Assembly: GCA_017626015.1 (NCBI GenBank)
Contig: JAGAJO010000012.1
Location: forward strand, 1 to 64,000
Length of the DNA: 64,000 bases
DNA from: Ruminococcus sp.
Lineage (GTDB): Bacteria; Bacillota; Clostridia; Oscillospirales; Ruminococcaceae
Reading direction: 5' to 3'
Shown: one piece after another, positions 1 to 6,819 of the stretch
Layout of the letters: the number at the start of each line of letters is the position of its first letter
Numbering within the stretch: position 1 is the stretch's first letter
Made by a program: the position numbers and the translations under genes
The notes under the pieces: model-generated
Database searches by the model: none
Told to the model about the DNA's origin: nothing
What the model saw: only the letters and a program-made list of their open reading frames with translations

Positions 1-99
1 ATACACAAGTGGGATAGGAGGAAAAATCACTTTGTTTTGCTGTCTTTCACAAGATTTTACTATGTTTTTGGCTAATTCTTGACTTTATCATAATTTATA

Positions 100-128
100 C
101 CCCTGATCCATTAATGAATCAGGGGTTT
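100..128. terminator. Hairpin terminator at left edge
   Basis: Arms CCCCTGAT (100-107) and ATCAGGGG (118-125) pair across a 10-nt loop. TTTT follows on the + strand, so it best fits the end of a + strand gene lying off the left edge. It could also stop the minus-strand khpA operon, although the T-run on that side is poor. I see no gene in 1-183. Confidence 0.6.
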
Positions 129-183
129 TGCGACAGACTGAAGCTCCGCACATATATGCGAAGCTCTTTGAATACTTATATTC

Positions 184-417
184 TCAATCAATTTCAACCA
201 TTATCTTCTGATCAATGCGGGAAGCGCCGGCTCTCATAACAACTCTGATAGCCTTAGCGATCCTTCCCTGCTTACCGATGACCCTGCCCATATCGTCCGG
301 AGCAACGTGCAGATGATACACCACAACGCCCTCCTCGTTAGGCTCGTCAACGACTACCTCAACAGCGTCCTTGTTTTCAACAAGTTCAGAAACAATGGTC
401 TCAAGCAATTCTTTCAT
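184..417 (-). CDS. khpA: KH-domain RNA-binding protein KhpA
   Basis: A 77-residue single KH domain with the GKQG loop (IGKQGRIAKAIR), the usual size and sequence of KhpA/YlqC. In Firmicutes KhpA partners KhpB and binds RNA, with effects on cell division and elongation. The start chosen is the ATG at 417 (MKELLETIV), because GGAG lies about 9 nt upstream; an upstream in-frame extension has no ribosome site. It is the last visible gene of the ylxM-ffh-rpsP-khpA operon. The rimM, trmD and rplS genes that often follow are absent here. Confidence 0.93.
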   Translation of the reverse strand: MKELLETIVSELVENKDAVEVVVDEPNEEGVVVYHLHVAPDDMGRVIGKQGRIAKAIRVVMRAGASRIDQKIMVEID

Positions 418-538
418 TAAAATTCTCCATTCTCCCACAAAAATGCGGCGGATCATATCCACCCGAATAAACCGGTAAGGCATGGGGTGGGATCAGAGCC
501 TTACCGATTGCAGCGTTTTTATTCAAAACACCGCTGAA

Positions 539-781
539 TTAAAGCGTGCCGTTCTTCTTGAGAAGAGCCTTTACCGTATCGGTAGGCTGTGCGCCGTTTG
601 CGATCCATGACTTTGCCTTCTCTTCGTCGACCTTGAGTACGGAAGGCTCCTTAGTAGGATCATAATAGCCAAGTTCCTCGATGAAACGTCCGTCTCTGGG
701 GTATCTTGAATCAGCAACAACGATTCTGTAGAAAGGAGCCTTCTTGGCGCCCATTCTTCTGAGTCTGATCTTTACTGCCAT
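539..781 (-). CDS. rpsP: 30S ribosomal protein S16
   Basis: An 80-residue full-length S16 beginning [19 protein letters not shown], with the conserved [14 protein letters not shown] segment. It binds 16S rRNA and assists assembly of the 30S body. A GGAGG site precedes the ATG. It sits between an Imm17-like gene and khpA; the ffh-rpsP-khpA order is standard in Firmicutes. Confidence 0.97.
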   Translation of the reverse strand: MAVKIRLRRMGAKKAPFYRIVVADSRYPRDGRFIEELGYYDPTKEPSVLKVDEEKAKSWIANGAQPTDTVKALLKKNGTL

Positions 782-848
782 TGTTTATTCACCTCCATAA
801 TTTTTTCTGTATATCAATGCGTTTGCAATGATCTGCTTTGAATGAGTA

Positions 849-1058
849 TCACATACCTAACATGACTGCGCCGCCAAGGAATATAATGACCACTCCCAAT
901 ATAATGTAAAAAACCCTTGCACCGTTTCTGCCAAAAAGCCTTACCATGCCCTGAGCTTTGCGGTTGTTGAAATACCAGTTAAAATTCCCCACCGAACATA
1001 TTACGGAGAAAAATCCGATAATTATAACTAACAGACCGCATATTCTTTCCTGGGTCAA
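849..1058 (-). CDS. Small two-helix membrane protein, Imm17-like
   Basis: A 69-residue protein with two hydrophobic helices (about residues 8-25 and 49-67) joined by a polar segment containing NWYFNNRKAQGMVRLFGRNG. This resembles the Imm17 family of small membrane proteins, first named as predicted polymorphic-toxin immunity proteins. The start is TTG at 1058 with GGGGG 8 nt upstream. It lies 36 bp after ffh and in the same direction, inside an otherwise universal SRP/ribosome operon, with no toxin gene nearby. The family call is from memory of the motif; the immunity role is unproven. Confidence 0.6.
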   Translation of the reverse strand: MTQERICGLLVIIIGFFSVICSVGNFNWYFNNRKAQGMVRLFGRNGARVFYIILGVVIIFLGGAVMLGM

Positions 1059-1094
1059 ATATATTACCCCCTGTTTTCAGACGTCCGGCTTCTC

Positions 1095-2474
1095 TTACAT
1101 CGGGAAACCGCCCATTCCTCCTCCGAGACCTTTCAGCAGAGCAGCTCTGTTCTTTCTCGCCTTTTTGCCGTGAAGTCCTCCGCCTCCGAGTCCGAACCGC
1201 TTCATCATCTCCTGCATCTGTTCAAACTGTTTAAGCAGCTGATTTACATCGGATACCTGCGTGCCACTGCCGGCAGCGATCCTCCTCTTTCTCTTAGGAT
1301 CTATTATAGACGGCTTGACTCTCTCAGCCTTTGTCATGGAATTTATCATCGCTTCAGTCTTTTTCAGCGCAACCTCACTCTGCTCGACCTGTTCGTCGTT
1401 TATCTGGTTGGAACCCGGCAGCATTTTGATAATAGATTTCATAGAACCCATTTTCTGTATCTGCTTCATCTGCTCCAGCAGATCGTTAAGGTCAAAGCCC
1501 TCAGACTGGACCTTTTTAGCCAGCTTTTCAGCGTCCTTTTCGTCTACCGTACTGGTAGCTTTTTCAATAAGAGTGAGCATATCGCCCATACCCAGTATTC
1601 TTGAAGCCATTCTCTCGGGGTGAAAAGGCTCGAACTCGTCAAGCTTTTCGCCCATACCTACGAATTTTATAGGCTTGCCCGTTACCGCAAGCACCGACAG
1701 CGCAGCGCCTCCACGGGTGTCCGAATCGAGCTTGGTGAGTATTACCGAATCGATCCCCAGCGCCTCGTCGAAGCTGGATGCGACCTTTACTGCGTCCTGA
1801 CCGATCATAGCGTCCACAACAAGCATGATCTCGTTAGGCTCGGCAAGCTTTTTGATATCCTTAAGCTCATCCATAAGCTCTTCATCTATATGCAGACGTC
1901 CGGCAGTATCTATAATAACGAGATCGTTGCCGTAGTCCTTTGCGTGCCTGATACCCTCTTTGACGATCTTTCTGGGATCTATCTGTCCCATTTCAAATAC
2001 GGATACCTCCGCTCGCTCACCCACTACCTTAAGCTGTTCTATAGCGGCAGGTCTGTAAACGTCCGCCGCTATCAGCAGCGGTCTCTTGCCCTGTGCCTTG
2101 AACATCTTTGCAAGCTTAGCTGCATGGGTGGTTTTACCGGAGCCCTGAAGTCCGCACATCATAATGATGCAGGGCGGCTTATTGGGGAAATTGATCTTTG
2201 AATTTGCCTCACCCATAAGCTTTATAAGCTCTTCATTAACTATTTTAATGACCTGCTGCCCCGGAGTAAGACTTTTCAGCACGTCCTCTCCGACGCTTCT
2301 TTCGGTAACATTTTTTATAAAATCCTTAACGACCTTATAGCTGACATCAGCCTCGAGAAGAGCCATCTTGACCTCTCGCATAGCCTCCTTAACGTCAGCC
2401 TCGGTAAGCTTTCCTCTGGATCTGAGGCGTTTGAATACGCCGTTAAGCTTTTCGGAAAGTCCTTCAAAAGCCAT
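1095..2474 (-). CDS. ffh: Signal recognition particle GTPase Ffh
   Basis: 459 residues in the SRP54 order. The N domain is helical (residues 1-90). The G domain has the P-loop GLQGSGKTT near residue 108, DTAGRLHID and TKLDSDTRGG. The methionine-rich M domain (from about 320) carries MLPGSNQ and ends in a Gly/Met tail. With 4.5S RNA it delivers nascent membrane and secreted proteins to FtsY. The start ATG at 2474 follows GGAGG. ylxM lies 18 bp upstream, as usual for Firmicutes. Confidence 0.97.
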   Translation of the reverse strand: MAFEGLSEKLNGVFKRLRSRGKLTEADVKEAMREVKMALLEADVSYKVVKDFIKNVTERSVGEDVLKSLTPGQQVIKIVNEELIKLMGEANSKINFPNKPPCIIMMCGLQGSGKTTHAAKLAKMFKAQGKRPLLIAADVYRPAAIEQLKVVGERAEVSVFEMGQIDPRKIVKEGIRHAKDYGNDLVIIDTAGRLHIDEELMDELKDIKKLAEPNEIMLVVDAMIGQDAVKVASSFDEALGIDSVILTKLDSDTRGGAALSVLAVTGKPIKFVGMGEKLDEFEPFHPERMASRILGMGDMLTLIEKATSTVDEKDAEKLAKKVQSEGFDLNDLLEQMKQIQKMGSMKSIIKMLPGSNQINDEQVEQSEVALKKTEAMINSMTKAERVKPSIIDPKRKRRIAAGSGTQVSDVNQLLKQFEQMQEMMKRFGLGGGGLHGKKARKNRAALLKGLGGGMGGFPM

Positions 2475-2492
2475 TTCCCAAACCTCCTGCCG

Positions 2493-2903
2493 TCAGTTTG
2501 CGGGACCGTCAATAGTTTCTACAAATCCCGCCGTATCGTAATCCTCAAGCTTGCTGTCAAGATTCTCCAGCAGAACGATAGTCTTTTCGGCAATAGGACG
2601 AGAAAGACTGATACGCTTGCATTCATTGAAAATATCCAGTGCCTGAGCCTTAAACTCCTTCAGCTCCTCCACATACGCCTTCTGAGCGGCATACAGTCCG
2701 AGCTTTTTCTCGTACTCCGCAACGGTTTCCTCGCAGCGCTTTACGGTATCGTGAACTCCCTGTCTGGAGATACCGCACTGCTCCGCTATCTCCCCGAGGG
2801 ACAGATCGTCGTTGTAGTACATATCCATAATATTGAGCTGCTTTTCGGTAAGAAGAGCGCCATAAAGATCGAGAAGATTGTTCATTTCAAGATTTTTACT
2901 CAT
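2493..2903 (-). CDS. ylxM: YlxM-family HTH protein, SRP-associated
   Basis: A 136-residue protein with an N-terminal sigma-70 region-4-like HTH (LSLGEIAEQCGISRQGVHDTV, about residues 32-53) followed by helical coiled-coil segments. YlxM is encoded next to ffh across Firmicutes and, in streptococci, modulates SRP activity. It is the first gene of the operon. A consensus promoter and an inverted repeat lie directly upstream (2944-3005), so autoregulation is possible. Confidence 0.92.
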   Translation of the reverse strand: MSKNLEMNNLLDLYGALLTEKQLNIMDMYYNDDLSLGEIAEQCGISRQGVHDTVKRCEETVAEYEKKLGLYAAQKAYVEELKEFKAQALDIFNECKRISLSRPIAEKTIVLLENLDSKLEDYDTAGFVETIDGPAN

Positions 2904-2943
2904 AAAACCTCACCCGCAGTCATAAGATTATAAGATCCGCAAC

Positions 2944-3005
2944 GTTGTAAAGCTTATAAACTTTACAACATTTAATATTATATATCAGGTAAACCGACTT
3001 GTCAA
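2944..3005 (-). promoter_or_regulatory. ylxM operon promoter with inverted repeat at the start site
   Basis: On the minus strand TTGACA (3000-3005) and TATAAT (2977-2982) are separated by exactly 17 bp. Immediately downstream, arms GTTGTAAAG (2944-2952) and CTTTACAAC (2961-2969) form a perfect 9-bp inverted repeat covering the expected transcript start. It may be an operator for a dimeric HTH protein such as YlxM itself, or a 5' leader hairpin. Confidence 0.65.
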
Positions 3006-3151
3006 GACTTTTTTTGCAAAAATATAAAATTTAACAAAATTTCATGGAATTTTCGCTTTTTATATGTTATACTTATAAAATGATATATAATGAAAAGTGG
3101 GAAAAGGGTATTGACAGGAGTTGATACAGGTATGAAAGGGGAAGGTATGAT

Positions 3152-4117
3152 ATGCTTAGCTGCGTACTGAAAAATGACAGATACGAGATCAGGATCCCTG
3201 CGCTGACCTTAGGTGCGGCGGATTTTGAAAGACACGACAACGATGAAGCATACTTTAAATTTCTTGACAGATACGTTGAGCTGGGAGGCTGGTGCATTGA
3301 TACTGCAAGGGTTTACTGCGACTGGCTCGAGGGCGGACACAACGCCAGCGAATGCGTAGTAGGAAGATGGCTTTCGTCCAGAAGCTGCCGTGATAAAGTA
3401 GTTATCGCAACCAAGGGAGGACACCCGGATCTTGAGACGCATGAAAGCCGTCTCAGCCGTGAGGAGCTTACAAAGGATCTTAATGAGAGTCTCGAGTGTC
3501 TTATGACAGATTATATAGACATATATTTTCTTCACAGGGACGACCAAAATATACCGGTAGACGAGATAATGCCGATACTTAACGACTTTTACCAAAGCGG
3601 AAGGATCCACTTTATCGGGGTATCCAACTGGACAACGGAAAGGATACAGGAGGCGAATATTTTTGCACAGAAAAACGGTATGGAGCCTATACGCATAAGC
3701 CAGATAAACTACAGTCTCGCCCATGCCAGCACAGACGTACTCGGGGACGATACTCTTGTATGCATGGACACCAAGGAGTATGGCTGGTACCGTAAAAACA
3801 ACTTCCCGGTAATGGCGTTTTCGCCCCAGGCAAAGGGCTTTTTCGCAAAGCTCGCCAAGGGAGACTCGGCAAACAATCTGCCGGAAGGACAGTATGCCAC
3901 CACGGCGAATCTGGCAAGGCTTGCCAAGGTCAAGCAGATAAGCAGCAAAACCGGAATGCCTCCGGCAGTGGTTCCGTTGGGATACTTAAACAGTCAGCCG
4001 TTTTTTGTTTCCTCCGTTTTTGCAGTTACGAAAATGTGGCAGCTTGAGGAGGATATGTGTGCTCAGGATCTGAAATATGATGCCAGGACGCTTGCTTTTA
4101 TGGAAAACATAATCTGA
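3152..4117 (+). CDS. Aldo/keto reductase
   Basis: A 321-residue NAD(P)H-dependent oxidoreductase of the AKR superfamily (TIM barrel). The catalytic tetrad is visible as D50 and Y55 (DTARVY), K88 (ATKGG) and H128 (FLHRDD). GVSNWT and the C-terminal cofactor-binding part are also typical. The N-terminus is slightly divergent (IRIPALTLGAADF). The ATG at 3152 follows GGGGAAGG. It stands alone between divergent ylxM and a convergent membrane-protein gene. The substrate cannot be inferred. Confidence 0.9.
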   Translation: MLSCVLKNDRYEIRIPALTLGAADFERHDNDEAYFKFLDRYVELGGWCIDTARVYCDWLEGGHNASECVVGRWLSSRSCRDKVVIATKGGHPDLETHESRLSREELTKDLNESLECLMTDYIDIYFLHRDDQNIPVDEIMPILNDFYQSGRIHFIGVSNWTTERIQEANIFAQKNGMEPIRISQINYSLAHASTDVLGDDTLVCMDTKEYGWYRKNNFPVMAFSPQAKGFFAKLAKGDSANNLPEGQYATTANLARLAKVKQISSKTGMPPAVVPLGYLNSQPFFVSSVFAVTKMWQLEEDMCAQDLKYDARTLAFMENII

Positions 4118-4125
4118 TAAAGACA

Positions 4126-4165
4126 AAAAGATCCGCACCGTATGAACGATGCGGATCTGCTTTTT
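4126..4165. terminator. Bidirectional terminator
   Basis: GATCCGCA (4130-4137) pairs with TGCGGATC (4150-4157), extended inward with one mismatch. A-rich sequence lies on the left and CTTTTT on the right, so it serves both the aldo/keto reductase (+) and the convergent gene at 4167-4454 (-). Confidence 0.8.
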
Positions 4166-4166
4166 A

Positions 4167-4454
4167 TTATTCTTCGGTAGACTCAGGTGCGTCTGTGCTT
4201 TCAGCCTCTGCATCATCAGCAGGAACCTCGTCAACAACATCTACATCCTCAACAGGCTCTTCTACCTTGTCAAGATCCTCCTCCGGAGTAGTCTCCTCGC
4301 ACTTTTCATCGCACTCTTCGCAGCAATCATCGAAATCCTCGTCGAGATCTTCGTAATCGTAATCCTCAAGCTCCTTATGCTTCTTGTAAGCAAGTACCGC
4401 CGCAACGCCTGCCGCAACTGCGCCGGCAGCTAAAACACCCTTTAATACGCTCAT
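4167..4454 (-). CDS. Membrane-anchored acidic protein of unknown function
   Basis: 95 residues from the ATG at 4454, which has GGAG 8 nt upstream; an in-frame GTG lies 3 codons earlier. The N-terminal 25 residues form one Ala/Val-rich transmembrane helix. The rest is strongly acidic (about half Asp/Glu) with a small cysteine cluster (DDCCEECDEKCEE). The topology suggests a single-pass anchor with a disordered acidic tail, possibly metal-binding. I do not recognise a family. Confidence 0.7.
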   Translation of the reverse strand: MSVLKGVLAAGAVAAGVAAVLAYKKHKELEDYDYEDLDEDFDDCCEECDEKCEETTPEEDLDKVEEPVEDVDVVDEVPADDAEAESTDAPESTEE

Positions 4455-4630
4455 TCTGAACACTCCGTTTCTTTAAATTTGTCTAATACCTAACGTTTGA
4501 TTAGATTGTATATAGTATACCATAGTCTGTGCAAAAAATCAAGCATTTTTGTGAAAAATCTTTATATTTTCGTCAATATGCTAAAAAAGCGGTATAAAAA
4601 TCCTATAATGGTCACAATCACAAAACAGCT

Positions 4631-5365
4631 TTACATATTTCCTGTAAGATTCATTATAATGCTTAAAGCTGCGATCGGAGCAGTTTCGCATCTGAGGATC
4701 CTGCTGCCCAGACCTACGGGAATGATCCCCGCCGAAATACATTTTTCAGCCTCCGACGGCTCAAAGCCTCCCTCGCTGCCCACCAGCACCCCGACGGACA
4801 TATTAGCCATCCTGTCTCCCCAGTTTATTTCTCTGAGATTTTTACCGCCCTTCTCATAGCATATAATAGGGATATCCTTTTCGCACAGCCTTTTTACGCA
4901 TTCATCAAAAGAAATTATTTCCGACACTGTGGGTACAATGCTTCTTCCGCACTGTTTTGCTGCCTCCAGCGCTATTTTATTAAGGCGGTCCAGCTTTTTC
5001 CTAAAAGACTTTTCGTCAGGACGTGAAACGCAGCGCCCCGTCAGGACAGGGCATATACCGCAGGCTCCCAGCTCCACGGCTTTCTGAACGATAAGCTCCA
5101 GCTTGTCTGATTTCGGAACTGCCTGAAAAAGCGTCAGAGCTATATCAGGTTCGCTTTCGCCCTCGGCGCAGGAACGTATTTCACAGCGGCACACAGTATC
5201 CGATATTGAAAGCAGCTTACAGCTATATTCCCTGCCCTCGCAGCACAGGGTGATCTCATCTCCCAGTCGCATTCGCAGACTTCTGCCGATATGCACGGCG
5301 TCAGCGCCCGTTACAAAAGCTTCCTCTCCGCAAATATTTTCACTTCCGATAAAAAAACGCGGCAT
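4631..5365 (-). CDS. rsmE: 16S rRNA m3U1498 methyltransferase RsmE
   Basis: A 244-residue SPOUT methyltransferase that methylates U1498 of 16S rRNA. It has an N-terminal PUA-like barrel (MPRFFIGSENI to about residue 70). The trefoil-knot C-terminal domain shows VPKSDKLELIVQKAVELG, IGPEGGF-type GSEGGFEPSE, and LGSRILRCETAPIAAL at the SAM site. The start is the ATG at 5365 (GGAGG 10 nt upstream); a 27-codon upstream in-frame extension lacks a ribosome site. The usual partner prmA is not adjacent. Confidence 0.94.
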   Translation of the reverse strand: MPRFFIGSENICGEEAFVTGADAVHIGRSLRMRLGDEITLCCEGREYSCKLLSISDTVCRCEIRSCAEGESEPDIALTLFQAVPKSDKLELIVQKAVELGACGICPVLTGRCVSRPDEKSFRKKLDRLNKIALEAAKQCGRSIVPTVSEIISFDECVKRLCEKDIPIICYEKGGKNLREINWGDRMANMSVGVLVGSEGGFEPSEAEKCISAGIIPVGLGSRILRCETAPIAALSIIMNLTGNM

Positions 5366-5507
5366 TATAATTCCTCCAGATATCTTCAAAAGGTTTCCTA
5401 CATAATAAGTATAACATAAGTTAAAGAAAAATTCAATAAATTTCATATTTAATACAATAAGTTTTCACACGCATAACACAAAAACAGGTTATTATATTTA
5501 ATGTCAA

Positions 5508-5663
5508 AGGGAAGCGGAAAAGCTTAACGATGACAGGTTTTCATATTTGGTATGATGGCTTTTACCCCAAGCCTTCATATATACAGCTTGTAGATTAATT
5601 TCTACTAGCTTCTCCCCTATAATTTTTTATTTTTTGGCACCCGCATTATGCGGGTGTTTTTTT
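5508..5663 (+). ncRNA. Candidate structured small RNA with intrinsic terminator
   Basis: The 5366-5754 gap has no plausible ORF but contains a compact set of hairpins. Hairpin 1 (5551-5579) is a 5+5 bp stem with one T/T mismatch around loop TTACCCC. Hairpin 2 (5585-5610) is a 4+5 bp stem, again with one T/T mismatch, around TTAATT. A strong terminator (CACCCGCA 5638-5645, TGCGGGTG 5649-5656, then seven T) follows. GGGAAGC near 5510 can partly pair with GCTTCTCCC (5608-5616) to close the set. Nothing is translated downstream, so it looks like a free-standing RNA and not a leader. No Rfam class was recognised; it lacks the SRP RNA tip and is too short for 6S or RNase P RNA. Confidence 0.4.
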
Positions 5664-5754
5664 GTTTATATACGTACGGAGCCTGTTCATGTAAGGAGCA
5701 GTATCGCCGCCGTCAGGCTCAGAGTACGCCGCTTCAAACGATCATTGAGCCAAT

Positions 5755-6582
5755 TTACGCTTTACCGTTTTTTCTGTATTCGCTGGGAGAAACTCCCTCC
5801 GATCTTCTGAACACCGTACTAAAATAGCCCGGACCTGAAAATCCGCACAATTTTGAAATTTCCGCAATGCTTTTATCGGTTTCAAGCAGCAGCTGCTTTG
5901 ACTCCCCTATCCTGCGGCATATTATATATTTCTCGGGTGATATATTCATAGTCTGTTTGAATAATCTTCCCATATATTGCTGAGAAACGCCGCTTACTGC
6001 GGCAAGCTCGCTGACGGAAAAATCCTTTCTGAAATTATCCTCTATGTAATTAAGAACAGGTATAAGTATTTCATTTTTCACATTTGCATTAGGTACGGAC
6101 AGCACCATACGGTGAAACTCCATAATAAACTGATATACAAGACCGGAACAGAGATAATTTCCGTAAACTCTGTCCGCCTTGAGAGTTATAAACATTCTGT
6201 CAAAAAGATTTTGCAGCGATGAAAGATCTCCGGACGTTACAACAATAGGTTTTGTAAGTCCCAGCTCATTTTTCAGATCTTCAATCCCGAGACCGTCAAA
6301 TACTAACCAGCGTACATCCCACTTTTTCTCACAGGGAAAATATTCATGCGCTTTTCCCCTTGGCATAAAGAAAATATCTCCGGAAGCTATACTTACAGTC
6401 TCATTATCATACTTAAGACAGCCGCTGCCTCCTACGCAGAACAGTATCTGATCCCAACACCCCTCAGACGCTCTTTTGATATGCCCCTGAAGTTCAGTTC
6501 CGCCTATGCCGGTCACATACACAGGAAGTTTTTTCACCTGCTCTGTGTACGGATAGATATACCCGTTAAATTTTACCGCCAA
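5755..6582 (-). CDS. AraC-family regulator with N-terminal cupin
   Basis: A 275-residue protein starting at TTG 6582, with GAGGTG 7 nt upstream; upstream in-frame ATGs lack a ribosome site. The N-terminal cupin-like ligand domain includes GDIFFMPRGKAHEYFP (about residues 60-80). The C-terminal 100 residues are a double-HTH AraC domain (FSVSELAAVSGVSQQYMGRLFKQ, then IAEISKLCGFSGPGYFSTVFRR). It is divergent from the GH44 gene and probably controls it in response to a sugar. The palindrome at 6723-6739 could be its site or that of a LacI-type protein. Confidence 0.88.
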   Translation of the reverse strand: MAVKFNGYIYPYTEQVKKLPVYVTGIGGTELQGHIKRASEGCWDQILFCVGGSGCLKYDNETVSIASGDIFFMPRGKAHEYFPCEKKWDVRWLVFDGLGIEDLKNELGLTKPIVVTSGDLSSLQNLFDRMFITLKADRVYGNYLCSGLVYQFIMEFHRMVLSVPNANVKNEILIPVLNYIEDNFRKDFSVSELAAVSGVSQQYMGRLFKQTMNISPEKYIICRRIGESKQLLLETDKSIAEISKLCGFSGPGYFSTVFRRSEGVSPSEYRKNGKA

Positions 6583-6722
6583 TTTTATCACCTCACAGAA
6601 CATTATATTACACAGTATGTGATAAGTCAATATGCAGGTGTATAAGCTTTTAGATTTTTGAAATTATGTGATCGGATAAATACTTAATAAACCGCATTAT
6701 AAATGTCGTGATCTTTAAAATT

Positions 6723-6778
6723 TGAAACAAAATGTTTCACAATTTTACCTTGACTGTTCAGCCCGATAATGCTAATAT
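6723..6778 (+). promoter_or_regulatory. GH44 promoter with 17-bp palindrome
   Basis: TGAAACA (6723-6729), AAA, TGTTTCA (6733-6739) form a perfect 17-bp palindrome 10 bp upstream of TTGACT (6750-6755). A 17-bp spacer leads to TAATAT (6773-6778). The GH44 ATG is 42 nt downstream. The palindrome resembles LacI-family operators and catabolite sites but lacks the central CG of classic sites. Confidence 0.6.
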
Positions 6779-6819
6779 AAATATGTAAAATAAACACTCT
6801 TGAAATCCGGGAGGTAATT

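Noticed and set aside
1170-2201. Long + strand frames opposite ffh
   Set aside because: Antisense shadows of a conserved gene; they lack ribosome sites and family resemblance.
5585-5610. Hairpin with TAGAT and AATTTCTAC resembling a Cas12a repeat
   Set aside because: Single copy, no spacers, no cas genes in the window, and the half-motifs are in the wrong order. It is part of the small RNA candidate.
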